64,000 bases of DNA from Diabrotica undecimpunctata (Eukaryota > Arthropoda > Insecta > Coleoptera > Chrysomelidae), in assembly GCF_040954645.1 (NCBI RefSeq), contig NC_092803.1, forward strand, positions 15,935,230 through 15,999,229, in the 5' to 3' direction. Positions 1-10,800 of this stretch are shown piece by piece. A program made the position numbers and the translations under genes. How positions within the stretch are numbered: position 1 is the stretch's first letter; each line of letters starts with the position of its first letter. A model generated the notes under the pieces. It ran no database searches. It was not told the origin of the DNA and saw only the letters and a program-made list of their open reading frames with translations.

Positions 1-545
1 TCCTCTATGTTATCTTGACACCTAAGTTTTGGTCTTCCTCTGGCTCGTCTTCCCACTGGTCCTCTTCGGTCGAAAATTTTCTGATCGTTGCATCTTCATC
101 TCGCCGATTACATGTCCTATCCATCGAAGGCGTGCTAATTTAATACATTTTACAACGTCAGGTTCCCCAAAACTTCTATATAACTCAAAGTTGTAGCGCC
201 TACGCACAAACCCTGTTCTTGGATTCCTCCATATATTTTTCTTAGAATTTTTCTCTCGAAATGTTTAGGCAATTCTTGGTCGTTCTGTGTAAGTGACCTC
301 GTTTCAGACCCGTATGTTAACACTGGCCTTATTAGTGTTTTATATATGGTAACTTTAATTTGTCTGGGTAGTTTTGGGACCATATGGTACCTCAAGACAT
401 AATAGCACTTATTGGCAAGCACTATTCTTCTTTTAATTTCTTCGCTGACATTGTTGTCTTTGGTCAGCAGCGAGCCCAGGTAGACGAAGGTGTCTACACC
501 TTTCAGTTCCAGATCATCAATTAATAGTCTTCTTTTATCTTTGGG
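1..545 (-). pseudogene. LINE reverse transcriptase, C-terminal fragment
   Basis: On the minus strand this reads as the downstream part of a non-LTR retrotransposon ORF2. About 545 to 420 gives a stretch ending in YLGSLLTKDNNVSEEIKRR. Then come IYKTLIRPVLTYGSET, FERKILRKIYG and, after a frame change near 215, RWIGHVIGEM. These are the usual thumb and post-RT blocks of RTE/Jockey-type elements in insects. The frame changes at least once, so it is dead. The fragment runs off the left edge, so its 3' end is not visible. The clade is not certain. Confidence 0.75.
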
Positions 546-599
546 GACTGCTTAAATTGGCTTTCAGATCTTTCTACTCCTTAACTCGATGTAGGTACT

Positions 600-1110
600 T
601 ATGTTGCATACGATTGATTTAGCGTTGCTTCCTTCTTTAATGTTAGCTCCACCAGGGCTTTAAAAGTTATGGTATGTTCCTCTTCACAAAGCCTATCTAA
701 AATATGACCCTTTCTTAGCGATGTTATAAATTTGTCTTTAAGTACATCATTTAATATATTAAGTACCAAATTTGCAATTACTAGCTTGGTTTTTTAATCT
801 TACATATCATTGTCCAACTACCTCATTTTCTGCCTGTCTCATTTCATAAAAATCAATCTTTTCCTTAAACAGCCATCCTTTTTGTGAAACTATTTCTTAT
901 TATATCACAAACTTCTGGATAAGTTTTATTTTTGAGTTTTACCGGATCATAAATATCCCTTAATGTTTTGTATGCTTGTTTGCCTATTAACTTTAACAAA
1001 ACTGATATTTTTTTTATCCTCTTCCGCATAGTTTGCACAAAAATATTGCTCTATATTATAGACGCTCTTCCCACATGGCCCAATCTTCGCCTAACCTGTA
1101 TTCTCTTATC
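600..1110 (-). pseudogene. Gypsy-type LTR retrotransposon Gag remnant
   Basis: The minus strand gives a decayed Gag-like reading: YRLGEDWAMWEERL near 1090-1050, then SVLLKLIGKQAYKTLRD, DPVKLKNKTYPEVCDIIRN, FYEMRQAENEVV, and LKDKFITSLRKGHILDRL near 745-690. This order (W-x3-ERL, L-x2-LIG-x2-AY, DP-x-K, FY-x2-R, L-x-D-x-F-x2-GL/SL) matches insect gypsy Gag proteins. There are several stops and a frameshift. No LTR is visible next to it. It may belong with the integrase remnant at 5290-5890, but that piece has the opposite orientation. Confidence 0.6.
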
Positions 1111-1340
1111 CAGCCAATGTTACCTCTATACATTGTTGTCGATGTTGTCATTTTAAAGTATTTACCTTGTAATATATTACCACTGTAATATATTGAAGAC
1201 TTATCAATGTTTATATATTTTATTTCTATTTCTCAAGGTTCGAAATACATGCTTTTACAAATAATGGTTATGTACCACATGACAGACAGACGACATAGAA
1301 TACATTTGCTGTTGCCCTCGACAGCCTTCATTGTATATAA

Positions 1341-4275
1341 ATGCCTTCATTTAATATAAAAGGGTTACCAACCCACTTGTTACCACTATATTACAAGTAT
1401 ATTATTAACTTTGTTTTAGATATTTTTCTAAAACGCAAAATATACTGCATACAACTACTATTAATCCTGTTCGTTGTATTACTGCTAGCAACCGAGGATT
1501 TCATCAGAGGCCATCAACTCACAGATATGCTATCCTATTCATTAACAGAAATATTAGTGCTCGTATCAATTTTGGAAAAGGTAAATGTTATATTGATGTT
1601 TAAAAAAGTATTTGAAGTACTCAGACAAAGGATTAAAGCCTCCAAAATGGATTCAGTGGAAGATATTTATGAAAATTATTACGCTTTACATACACTTTTA
1701 GAGAAATATAGTAAACTGAACTCTGGATTCTTCTTTTACGTAATAGTCAACTGCTTTATTTGGTCTATGTACAATATTTACAAATTTATTATTATGATTT
1801 TCTTTGAGTTTAGGAAATTTCCCACCAGAAATTTCTCTATGTCGATTTTGCTCTCTTTTACATGGATCTCGCTACATGTTTTCCATTTGGCTATTCTAAT
1901 ATGGGCTTATAATAAAGTCAATGTGGAAAAGAAGAATTTTGTATACGATTTATCTTTAAAATTTTGTAACCTGGGCGTTGAAACTAGAAGGAGATACTCG
2001 GATTTGGTAAGTTTTATTCAAATTCTATATATAGTCCTTTTAGAAAGTATCCGGAAAAAAGAAAGCAGAATTATAATTTTACGGTATTTATTTCTATCAC
2101 TTGAAATATAAAATTTCAACAAATAATTCATCTCATTTACTTATACAACCTCCATTTAAATCTAAACACTTAACTAAACGTCCAGGTACACCCGAAACTG
2201 GGTCATGGCCATAATTTTTGGTAATAGTGTTGCAGGCCTGTAAAACTGATCGAATCAAACCTTCTTTATCTCGTGGCGCTACTCTTTCCACTTCAATCTT
2301 CATCAGTCCCCATATGTTTTCAATGGGGCTAAGATCTGGAGATGCTGCTGGCCACAGAATTGTTACCAATTCGTATTCTTGCATCCAAGCTTGAGTATAA
2401 GCAGAAGTATGGCATCTTGCATTATCTTGCTGAAAACGCCACCCCTCTGGATATAACACATGAGCCATTTCAAGAAGGAAACCATTTAGGATGTCACAAT
2501 ATTTCGCACTATCAACAGTACCATTAACTATACAGAGAGGTGTAGCACCACGCTGAGATATCGCTCCACAAACCATTATTTTAGGCTAAATGTTGGCTTA
2601 AATAAGCCAACATTTTCTCTTAATAGGACTTTTAGATGATTTGCACCAAGCTGAAAACAACTTTCATCAGATATAAAGACATTATTAAAATTATCTTCTC
2701 GAAAACGTTGACAAAAATCTATTCTTCGTTGCCTTTGCAGAGGTGTCATTGTAGGGATTTTTTTTGGATTCCTTGATATGTAGCCTTGCTTTTTCAGCGA
2801 CATGCGGACAGTTTTTGGGCACACTTTTATTCTTAATTGATTTCCAAATCTGTTCGCTAATTTTCGAAAACCTAGGCGCGGATTTTGTCCTAAAGCCACT
2901 AAAGCATTTAAATTGTTTCCGCGAATCTTACGCGGTCTACCCGAAACTGGTCTATGTCTCATGTCTATGCCATTTTTTATCCTCTTTATTGTCTCATACA
3001 CTGCACTTTTTCCGAATTTAGTCAATTGCACTAATTTTTTAACGTTTCGGACACCCTTTCTATACAAATATTCCACCACTTTTCTTTTTTCTACTTGCAA
3101 CATTATTTCACGATTCTTAAGTCTGTTTACAAACAACAATATTTGACAGATGGCGTTGTCATGCGATTTTGTCCATAACCTACTATCGGCACAACCTACT
3201 TGATGCATTACTTTTGTCTTAAAATGTTACAAAAAGGAAATCTATTAAAATTAGGAAAAATATAAAATTTTTGCGGTTTGACAAGAGAGGACGTTGCTAA
3301 TAGCCTAAATTTACGTTATTAAAGTTACGTTGGTACACTCTTCATATGAACGTATATGAAGTTTCATTTTAATCGATCAATTCATTCTTTGTTTACCAAG
3401 CCATTTAGTATAGTCGTGTAACAGTATTTTTACAATGGAAAAATCAAGTATAAAAGCAAAGAAAATTTATGAACGAATATTGAAAGTATAAGAACTCTTC
3501 GCGTTCAATTAGTACAATGGAAAAATGAGTTGCTGTATTTAAATGTGTTCGTACAAGCCTTGAAGATGATCCACTTGAAGAACGTCCAAAAATAGCAACA
3601 ACACTAGAAATCGTAGAAAAATCCGTACAGGGGATTGTACGAAAAATTCGTCGACTGACTGAAAGAGATTTAGTAAAAGCCCTAGGTATCTCATTACGAA
3701 GTGTACACAATATTTTTAATGAAGTATTGGATTTCAGAAAGCTCATTTTCAGTCGTTGGAAATAGGTACATAATATTATTTATTTCCAAGATATTTTCTC
3801 GAAATTCAGTTGACTCAGTAATCATTCCTGCATATTGTTTTCCCAAATCGGTATAGTAGTGTACAAATTCATTTGATATGTCTCTTTTATTAGTTAGTAT
3901 TTCATCATTTTGTGTTTGTAATTAATAATTAATTAACATTACATATAAAAGAGTAAGACTACCTAGATGTAGTGACTAAGTAATAGAAAAGACAAGAGGA
4001 AGTATAATACCAAAACATTGATAAAATAAAGTACTGAGTGATGATATTGACCGTATATATTTTTAGATTGTATCCATTTCTACTGACTTGTTAACGTACC
4101 CACACAACAAAAATGCAGTAATATTCGATTTGAGCCCTCCATTAATGTTAAGAGTGAGTACAAATTTAAAGTTTAATATGGCACAACACATTGTACAACT
4201 ACCTAATAATATATTTTGTTTCAGATATTTGGAAGTTGTGTGACTTACATTTTAGTGTTAGTGAGTTTTGAGTAA
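1341..4275 (+). CDS. Gustatory receptor-like gene, three exons, probably short at the N terminus
   Basis: A seven-transmembrane chemoreceptor-type membrane protein, presumably in the dendrites of chemosensory neurons. Exon 1 (1341-2006, 222 codons) has four or five hydrophobic segments and a basic loop ending RRRYSDL at a GTAAGT donor. Exon 2 (4067-4153, 29 codons) follows a TTTTTAG acceptor and ends at GTGAGT. Exon 3 (4225-4275) follows TTGTTTCAG and encodes IFGSCVTYILVLVSFE plus stop. All junctions are phase 0. Short final exons ending in a TY-x5-6-F motif are typical of insect gustatory receptors. The model gives about 267 residues, against 350-420 for the family, so a 5' exon is missing, lost or outside the model; an in-frame TAA lies just before the ATG. 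An AATAAA lies about 33 nt after the stop. The first intron carries transposon debris. Alternative: a pseudogene. Confidence 0.65.
2133..3208 (-). pseudogene. Tc1-like DD34E transposase inside the receptor intron
   Basis: A transposase of the Tc1/mariner superfamily in two overlapping minus-strand frames. The N-terminal part (about 3113 to 2580) has a helix-turn-helix region (KRKVVEYLYRKGVRNVKKLV), a GRPR AT-hook-like motif (SGRPRKIRG) and the first catalytic Asp in FISDESCFQ. The second part (2576 to 2133) has the second Asp in FQQDNARCHT and the Glu in SPDLSPIENIW. There are 34 residues between the second Asp and the Glu, which defines DD34E. Near 2576 the frame shifts and a stop appears. 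The usual stretch before VMVWG is also missing, so a small deletion lies there. Terminal inverted repeats could not be fixed. It sits between receptor exons 1 and 2. Confidence 0.85.
3432..3763 (+). pseudogene. Mariner transposase N-terminal fragment
   Basis: From 3541 the plus strand reads CVRTSLEDDPLEERPK, then TTLEIVEKSVQGIV, RRLTERDLVKALGISLRSVH and a tail with VLDFRKL. This is the helix-turn-helix half of a mariner-family transposase (usual pattern RTSLEDDPREGRP...LTERELAEALGIS). The first part (3434-3540) has stops. The catalytic half is absent. It lies in the same receptor intron as the Tc1-like element. Confidence 0.75.
3785..3925 (-). pseudogene. Possible LINE linker fragment
   Basis: The minus strand reads NKRDISNEFVHYYTDLGKQY and then AGMITESTEF. 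That is the kind of sequence found between the endonuclease and reverse transcriptase of CR1/Jockey-type LINEs. It is short and weak, and nothing around it confirms the call. Confidence 0.25.
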
Positions 4276-4862
4276 ATTTGGGGTATCACAAAGATGTAGT
4301 TGAGGCAAAATAAAAAGCGGTATAGAAATTTGGAACATATATTTAAATAAAAACGTAAATATTCAGTGATATTTTCATCCTCGACGTAATCCTATATTAG
4401 TATAAAATATACATTTATAAATATTGTAAACTATTAAGGGTGACATCCTAATGTACTATAGGCACTTGTGTATCGATTTACTTCGTTCAGACTCTAGATA
4501 ACCATCAAAGGTATTCCTGCTAGATATATAACATTAACTTAGTATGTAGATATCAACGTTGAAAATAATAATAACTTTACCATCTTTCCAGTATTCAAAT
4601 TAAAGAAAACTCTTATTTGAATACTGAATTTTGAAAGAAGGAAAATTACAAAAGTAATAAATGTATTATTAAATAATAAAGTATTTCTTTTTGAAAACAC
4701 CTAATATTTTTAAATGTTTCTAATTCTGGACCCTTTCTCGAAAAGGCACATATTCAGACTAATATTCTGGAAGCCACCCTAACATTAAAATCTAAAAACA
4801 GTCTTAAAATACAAGTGGGACGTTAAACATAGAAAACACTATAAACTAACAGAAAACACGCG
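4276..4862. other. Convergent 3' intergenic region
   Basis: This AT-rich stretch separates the stop of the receptor-like gene (plus strand) from the stop of the perilipin gene (minus strand), so it should hold both 3' UTRs. An AATAAA at 4309-4314 could serve the receptor. No coding sequence was seen. Confidence 0.5.
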
Positions 4863-7800
4863 TTATTGTTGACCCTCGGGTTGTTGATCTTGTTGTTGCT
4901 GTTCGTTTTGGTTGTCCTGCTGCTGTTGCTGCTCTAATCTTTTCCTGATTTGAACGCATTCTTGGCATTCGACTACTTCACCTGAAAGAACAAAGAAAAA
5001 ATTACATGATTTTCTTTAAAAAATATGTTACAAAATGGGGTTTACCATATCTAGAACCTTAACTGAACGTTACTGGGTAGTTCAAGTCAGAGAAAAAAAA
5101 AATTATATTAGTTTTATGTTTTATGTTAGATGTCATATTAAGGATGACATTTCGTGTCACTACTGTACCATGTAAAAGTTCTTAAATAAAAGGGTTAGTG
5201 AAAATATAAAAATCCGACGTTTATTAATAATACAACATGGCGCAGTCAGTAGAAAAATTCTCATATAAGACACATTAAAGGATATTTTATTACAGATATT
5301 GACAAACTATTGCTTGATGGGATGGCCTACAGATAGTAGTAAAGTTCCGGAATCATTTAAAAGCTAATACTTAATTAGGCATGACATACATATATTTGAT
5401 AATTTGCTATTTTATAATGATATAGTAACTGTACCAAATGTATTACGCAGAGATGCTTTCACTGTTGTATGAGAATTATTTTGGAATTATCAAAACTCAA
5501 TATTGGCCTCAAATTAATGCTGAAATTGAAAATGTTATTAAGGAATGTAAAACTTCAATTGACGTGAAAAATTTAGCAACAATAATATCAAGGAACTACT
5601 GTCAATAAATCAATGTATTGATTTTAAGAGATTTTCCTAAGCTTCCTTTGCAATCAGTGACTAGTGATTTTTTAGATTACGGTCTGGTGGTCTTAATTTG
5701 TTTTGATGCACTACTTTTCAAAATTATTGGAGGTAATTCCAATGGAGATAGTTTCAGATAATATGGCGTATGATTCACTAATGTGCAGGAATTTTGAAAA
5801 GACTGGAATTTTAAATTTTGCATCTCCAGTCTGTCTACATTACTCTCGGTCAAACGGGCTGACAGAAAGTGTAGTTTATTTTGAAGACTACTATCTGAAG
5901 ATTAATTATGACTGTGGTAAGAGACTATATATAAATAATATTTAATTACTTTTTTGGATACTTTTAAACTCATAAACAGTTTTGAGAACTCAAAATGTGG
6001 AAATCGTGGTGTATATTCTGCAACAATATCTGTATAATATAGATTACTAAAAACATATAAGTGTTTAACTTACCTTCTTGGTGGGAGAGATGCAAATACT
6101 CATCAACCCTCTGCATAACATTCTCTTTGATGGCATTAGCTTTGTCCAAAGCAGGCTGTACAATTGGCTCTACAATATGTCTGGCCCTTTCCAGGGTTGG
6201 TTCAACTGCTGACTTGGCCATTTCATAAGCAGGCTCCACGAAATCTTTGGCGGTCTTGACAGCTGGCTCTGCGTAGGCTTTGGCAGTTTCAACAGCGGGT
6301 GTTATCGTGTTGTTGACGTAGTCTTTGGTGGTGTTGTAAATCTGTAAAGCGATCTACATAAGGGGATAGCGTTAGATTACGGTGATAGATGAGCGCAAGA
6401 AGAGATGAGGACAGGACAGTAGAACAGTATTAAGAAGAGAAAAGTTTTGTTAATACGATACTGCAGTAGGTTTCGTTGTTGTGAAAATATGAATTAAATG
6501 AATAAGTGTCACTATATAAATAAGAAATGTAGAGATTCGAGTCTATTATACTTTCCCAATGTATCCTATATTTGCTATATAGTGATACACGTAGGTTACG
6601 AAGACATGATGTTCTTTGACCGGGACCCCTCTTTCCATCTATTTTGCTCTGAATAATAAGATGAAGGACTTTAGATCGTTCTGGGTGTTGCACGGCATGG
6701 GAAAAATACTCCAATTTTGGTACTTGGATTGGGAATAGGATTATTTAATGAGCGTCCGCTTTCAACTCTCTACAATAGTGTCTAGAAGATGTAACATTTG
6801 ACGAATCTGATTTTTACGGTATTGTTAATATTCTGTCCACCTGTCCATCTACTATTGGTAAGTAGAGTATGTAAGTTTCTTGATTCTTAGTTTCAATCAC
6901 CGACTAATGATGTTATTCATGTATTTTTATTTTTACATATGTATGGACGTGGGGGTCCTATTTGGTCCAGCATTTTTTATTTTAGTTTGTTTTGTCCCTT
7001 ATAAAGTAAGCATGGTTGCTCAACAGAGTATTGATCGCTGATAAGTAAAATTATTAATATACTTCGTTAGTCTTAATAAGTTTAATACGAGTTGAATACT
7101 TTTTTAAAGTTCGCAAAGCACTAGAAAATGAGAATGTTACACTACAGGAATCACAAAACAAACTAACTGCAGTATAGCTTATTTTTTACATTATTTTGTT
7201 AAACCACAACCTTATTTTGATTGACAAACACGTACATTTAGAATGAAATATGCAAATGGTGAAGCGATATGAACTGTTCTAAAACCTAATCTACACAAAA
7301 ATAACATTATTTACATGAAACATCCCTTACCATACAAAATCTAATCAAGAAAAAAATAAAGTCAAGTAAATATCATTATGCTATTTGAACAACTTAAATA
7401 ATATTCACACACCAAATTAACAATTATTCTAAAAACAGAATGAGTTAATGAGATTTAATACTATTATTAAGTTGTCTTATTCGTAAATTATCGTTGTCAG
7501 AATTTTAAAGCAGTGATCTGTCAACGAAGATTGCATTTTAGGACGTTTTCTTATAACTGATATACAGTGTGTAAAAGCCAAATGGAATAAATTCAGTATT
7601 TAGGTTACTGTACATATTTATAAAAAATCCCGAAACACGTCAAATTTAAATTATAACTTGACATTCTTTAACGTGAAAATGCAACCCCTACCTTCAACCC
7701 CCTTAGAATGACAGGAACAACCCCCAATTTTTAAAATAGGGAGTATAGGCTTGTGATATATCGTTTGAAAGGTCTTTTCATTCTCCATTCAAAAATGTTG

Positions 7801-10800
7801 TCGCTTTCAAGTTTATTAAGATTAATTAAGATAAAATTAATTAAAATCATGTGGTTACCGAAATTCGCTACAATACAATCAAAAACTAAAATGTAATGCA
7901 AAACGTAATAAAATGTAGAACACGAAAAAGAACTATGAATGTTAATGAAGTAGATGTTCAAAATGTTCACCGCGAACGTCTTGGCGACATCCTAATCTCA
8001 AATAAAACTGTCTTCTAACATCATTTAACATAACAGGCGTGATCGACCTAATCGCAAGCGTTATTCGTTCTTTTAAGTCATTTAAATCAGAAGGTTTAGT
8101 TTTGAACACATGGCTCTTCACATATCCCCATAAAAAGAAATCTAATAATGTAAGATCAGGTGATCGCGCTGGCCATTCAATCGATCCTCGCCTCCCTATC
8201 CACCGATTGGGAAATATTGTATCGAGGTGCTGCCGGACATTAAGTTGGTAATGTGGTGGTGCTCCATCCTGCTGAAACCATATCGTATTCGCTGGAACTT
8301 GAGGGTTTCCTGGATCAGGATATAAATTTGCCAACGTTGGAATGACATCATTTTGAAGTAGTGCCAAATAATTGTTGCCATTCAAGTTGCCCTCAATGAA
8401 AAAGGGACCAATGATATTGTTTCCTACAATCCCTGCCCAAACATTAACCTTTTGAGGGTACTGAGTGTGTTCTTCTCTCATCCAGTGAGGATTTTCCGTG
8501 GCCCAGTAGCGGCAATTTTGCCGATTAGCATGACCGTTAAGTGAAAAAGTACACTCATCAGAAAACATAAGGTCTTCTAATTGGATAATATTGTTATCCA
8601 ACATGTCCATCATTTGCTCACAAAAAAAAGGTTCTCCTATCAAAATCGTCTTCCATGAGCTCCTGAGTAGGTATCATCTTATAGGGATGCAATTTATTTT
8701 CTTTTAATATGTTTACTATCGATTTATGGCCAGCATTGAATGTAGTGGATGCCTGTCTACTCGATGTATGTGGATTTTCCTGAAACTCAAGCAACACATG
8801 TAATTTGAGTTCATCACTCAGTGCATTGGCAGCTGCTTTTTTTATCTGCCTTACATGACCAAACTCGCGAAACTGCTTCTTTATTTTACTTATTGTTCCT
8901 TGGGATATAGGCGGTAAATTGGGAAATTTCTCATGAAATAGGCGAGTTACTTCCTGCTGTGTTCGGGTGTTATCTCCGTAACCAATCATTTGTAAAACTG
9001 TTATTTTATGCATTTCCGTTAATCTAACCATTTTTCAGAATTGAATTGAACGAAATTTTTACTTAAATTAAAATACTGACAACTTAAATAAAATAATTTA
9101 CTAATGCGTGTTAAAATAACGTTGCCACGGAAATTCTTTAAGGTTTTTTAATGGTTACCATCTAAAAACCACATTACTATGGTTTTTGTTCACTTTCTCA
9201 ATATCAAGACCTAAACGGGAAATAAGTTTTGAGTATATTTTAGCGAATTTCGGTAACCACATGATTTTAATTTATTTTATCTTAATTAATATTAATAAAC
9301 TTGAAAGCGACAACATTTTTGAATGGAGAATGAAAAGACCTTTCAAACGATATATCACTAGCCTATACTTCCTATTTTAAAAATTGGGGGTTGTACCTGT
9401 CATTTTAAGGGGGTTGAAATTAGGAGTTGCATTTTCACGTTAAAGAATGTCAAGTTATAATTTAAATTTGACGTGTTTCGGGATTTTTTATAAATATGTA
9501 CAGTAACCTAAATAATGAATTTATTCCATTTGGCTTTTACACACTGTATATCAATCTTTTTGTCCTTTAATATTTTAAAATCTAGTATTAGAAGATTAGT
9601 AATCCATTCGGTATAATAATACCCTTTGTCTACAGTTAATATTGTCGCATTAATGTACTATAATGTGAAAGATATGGCAAGGGAGTTTAACTGTTATATA
9701 CAACACACTAACCTCGTTGGTGGGAAGCTTTACAGCAGGAATTTTTTCTTCTACATAATCCAAACCTGAGCAAAGAACATTGTCGACTTTCTTAATAGGT
9801 CCTTCGAAGTTCTTGATGACTGGAGTGGCAATAGGCATTCCCAAGTCGACGGCTTTGCAGAGGGTGGTTTCCGCTGTTGAGAAGGTCCAGTGGGTGAGAC
9901 CGTTTAAGTCCTACAAAAATTTATACATTAAATCTTTAATGAACCAAATGTTTAAAATGAACATATGTATATAAGGGAAGTTATAAGGATTTAATAAAGA
10001 TTCAGATTTAAATTGCACAGTGGGGTGGATGAGGTCTAAAATTTTCGAGTTGATGAAGACACGAAAACAAAATAAAAACAACTAACACGTTTGAGAGTAT
10101 AAACAGAACAATGAAGAGAAAAATAAAGAGTTTAAGAAAGGTCTAGATGAAAGAGAAGTGCAAAGAAATGAAACTATTGGTTTCTAGACAGGGTATACAT
10201 AACACTCACAAAAAACTTATGAAAGAACCATCACATATATACCAAAATATTATTTGACGAATGAGACAACACTTGATCGTATGGTATAATTAGAGAAGTA
10301 GCTAAATTAGTAGTTTTTTACGTTTTTCGCAAATATTTTTAAAACTATGCGGTTTGGCGTAAACAATGTTCTATACAAAAATATTTTACATTAAATTTGA
10401 ATCCTTCTAAAACAAGCGGTTCCAAAGTTACGAAGGGTGTACATAAATTACGAGAAATTAATTAAATAAAAGTAAAAAAAATTAAATAATTACGAAGTAT
10501 TAAAAAATTAAAACACCTGAACTCTCTTCCTTATCAACAGAGGTTATAGGAGATGAAAACGTCAACTGTGATAAAGCATTTAAATTCGTAAATATGGATT
10601 TGAAAGACATTGAAAATAAAACATTCAATGAGATACACTTGAAAACAAAGTTAGCTGTTAAGTTCCTAGGATCTATTACCAGGTCGATCACAATTAGCAC
10701 CACCACGGTATTGTAATCCCAAACATCGGATGGTGTGCACAGTAAGGAGTGATGAGAGACTTGAAGAAATATTTCAATATGAACTATGTTCGTATCCTCG

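Noticed and set aside
968..1156. Plus-strand open frame that looks hydrophobic
   Set aside because: It lies antisense to a gypsy Gag remnant, which explains the sequence better.
7731..7970. Open frame overlapping the left arm of the DD41D transposon, with a near-identical frame at 9186-9380
   Set aside because: Both are readings through the long inverted repeats and have no protein signature.
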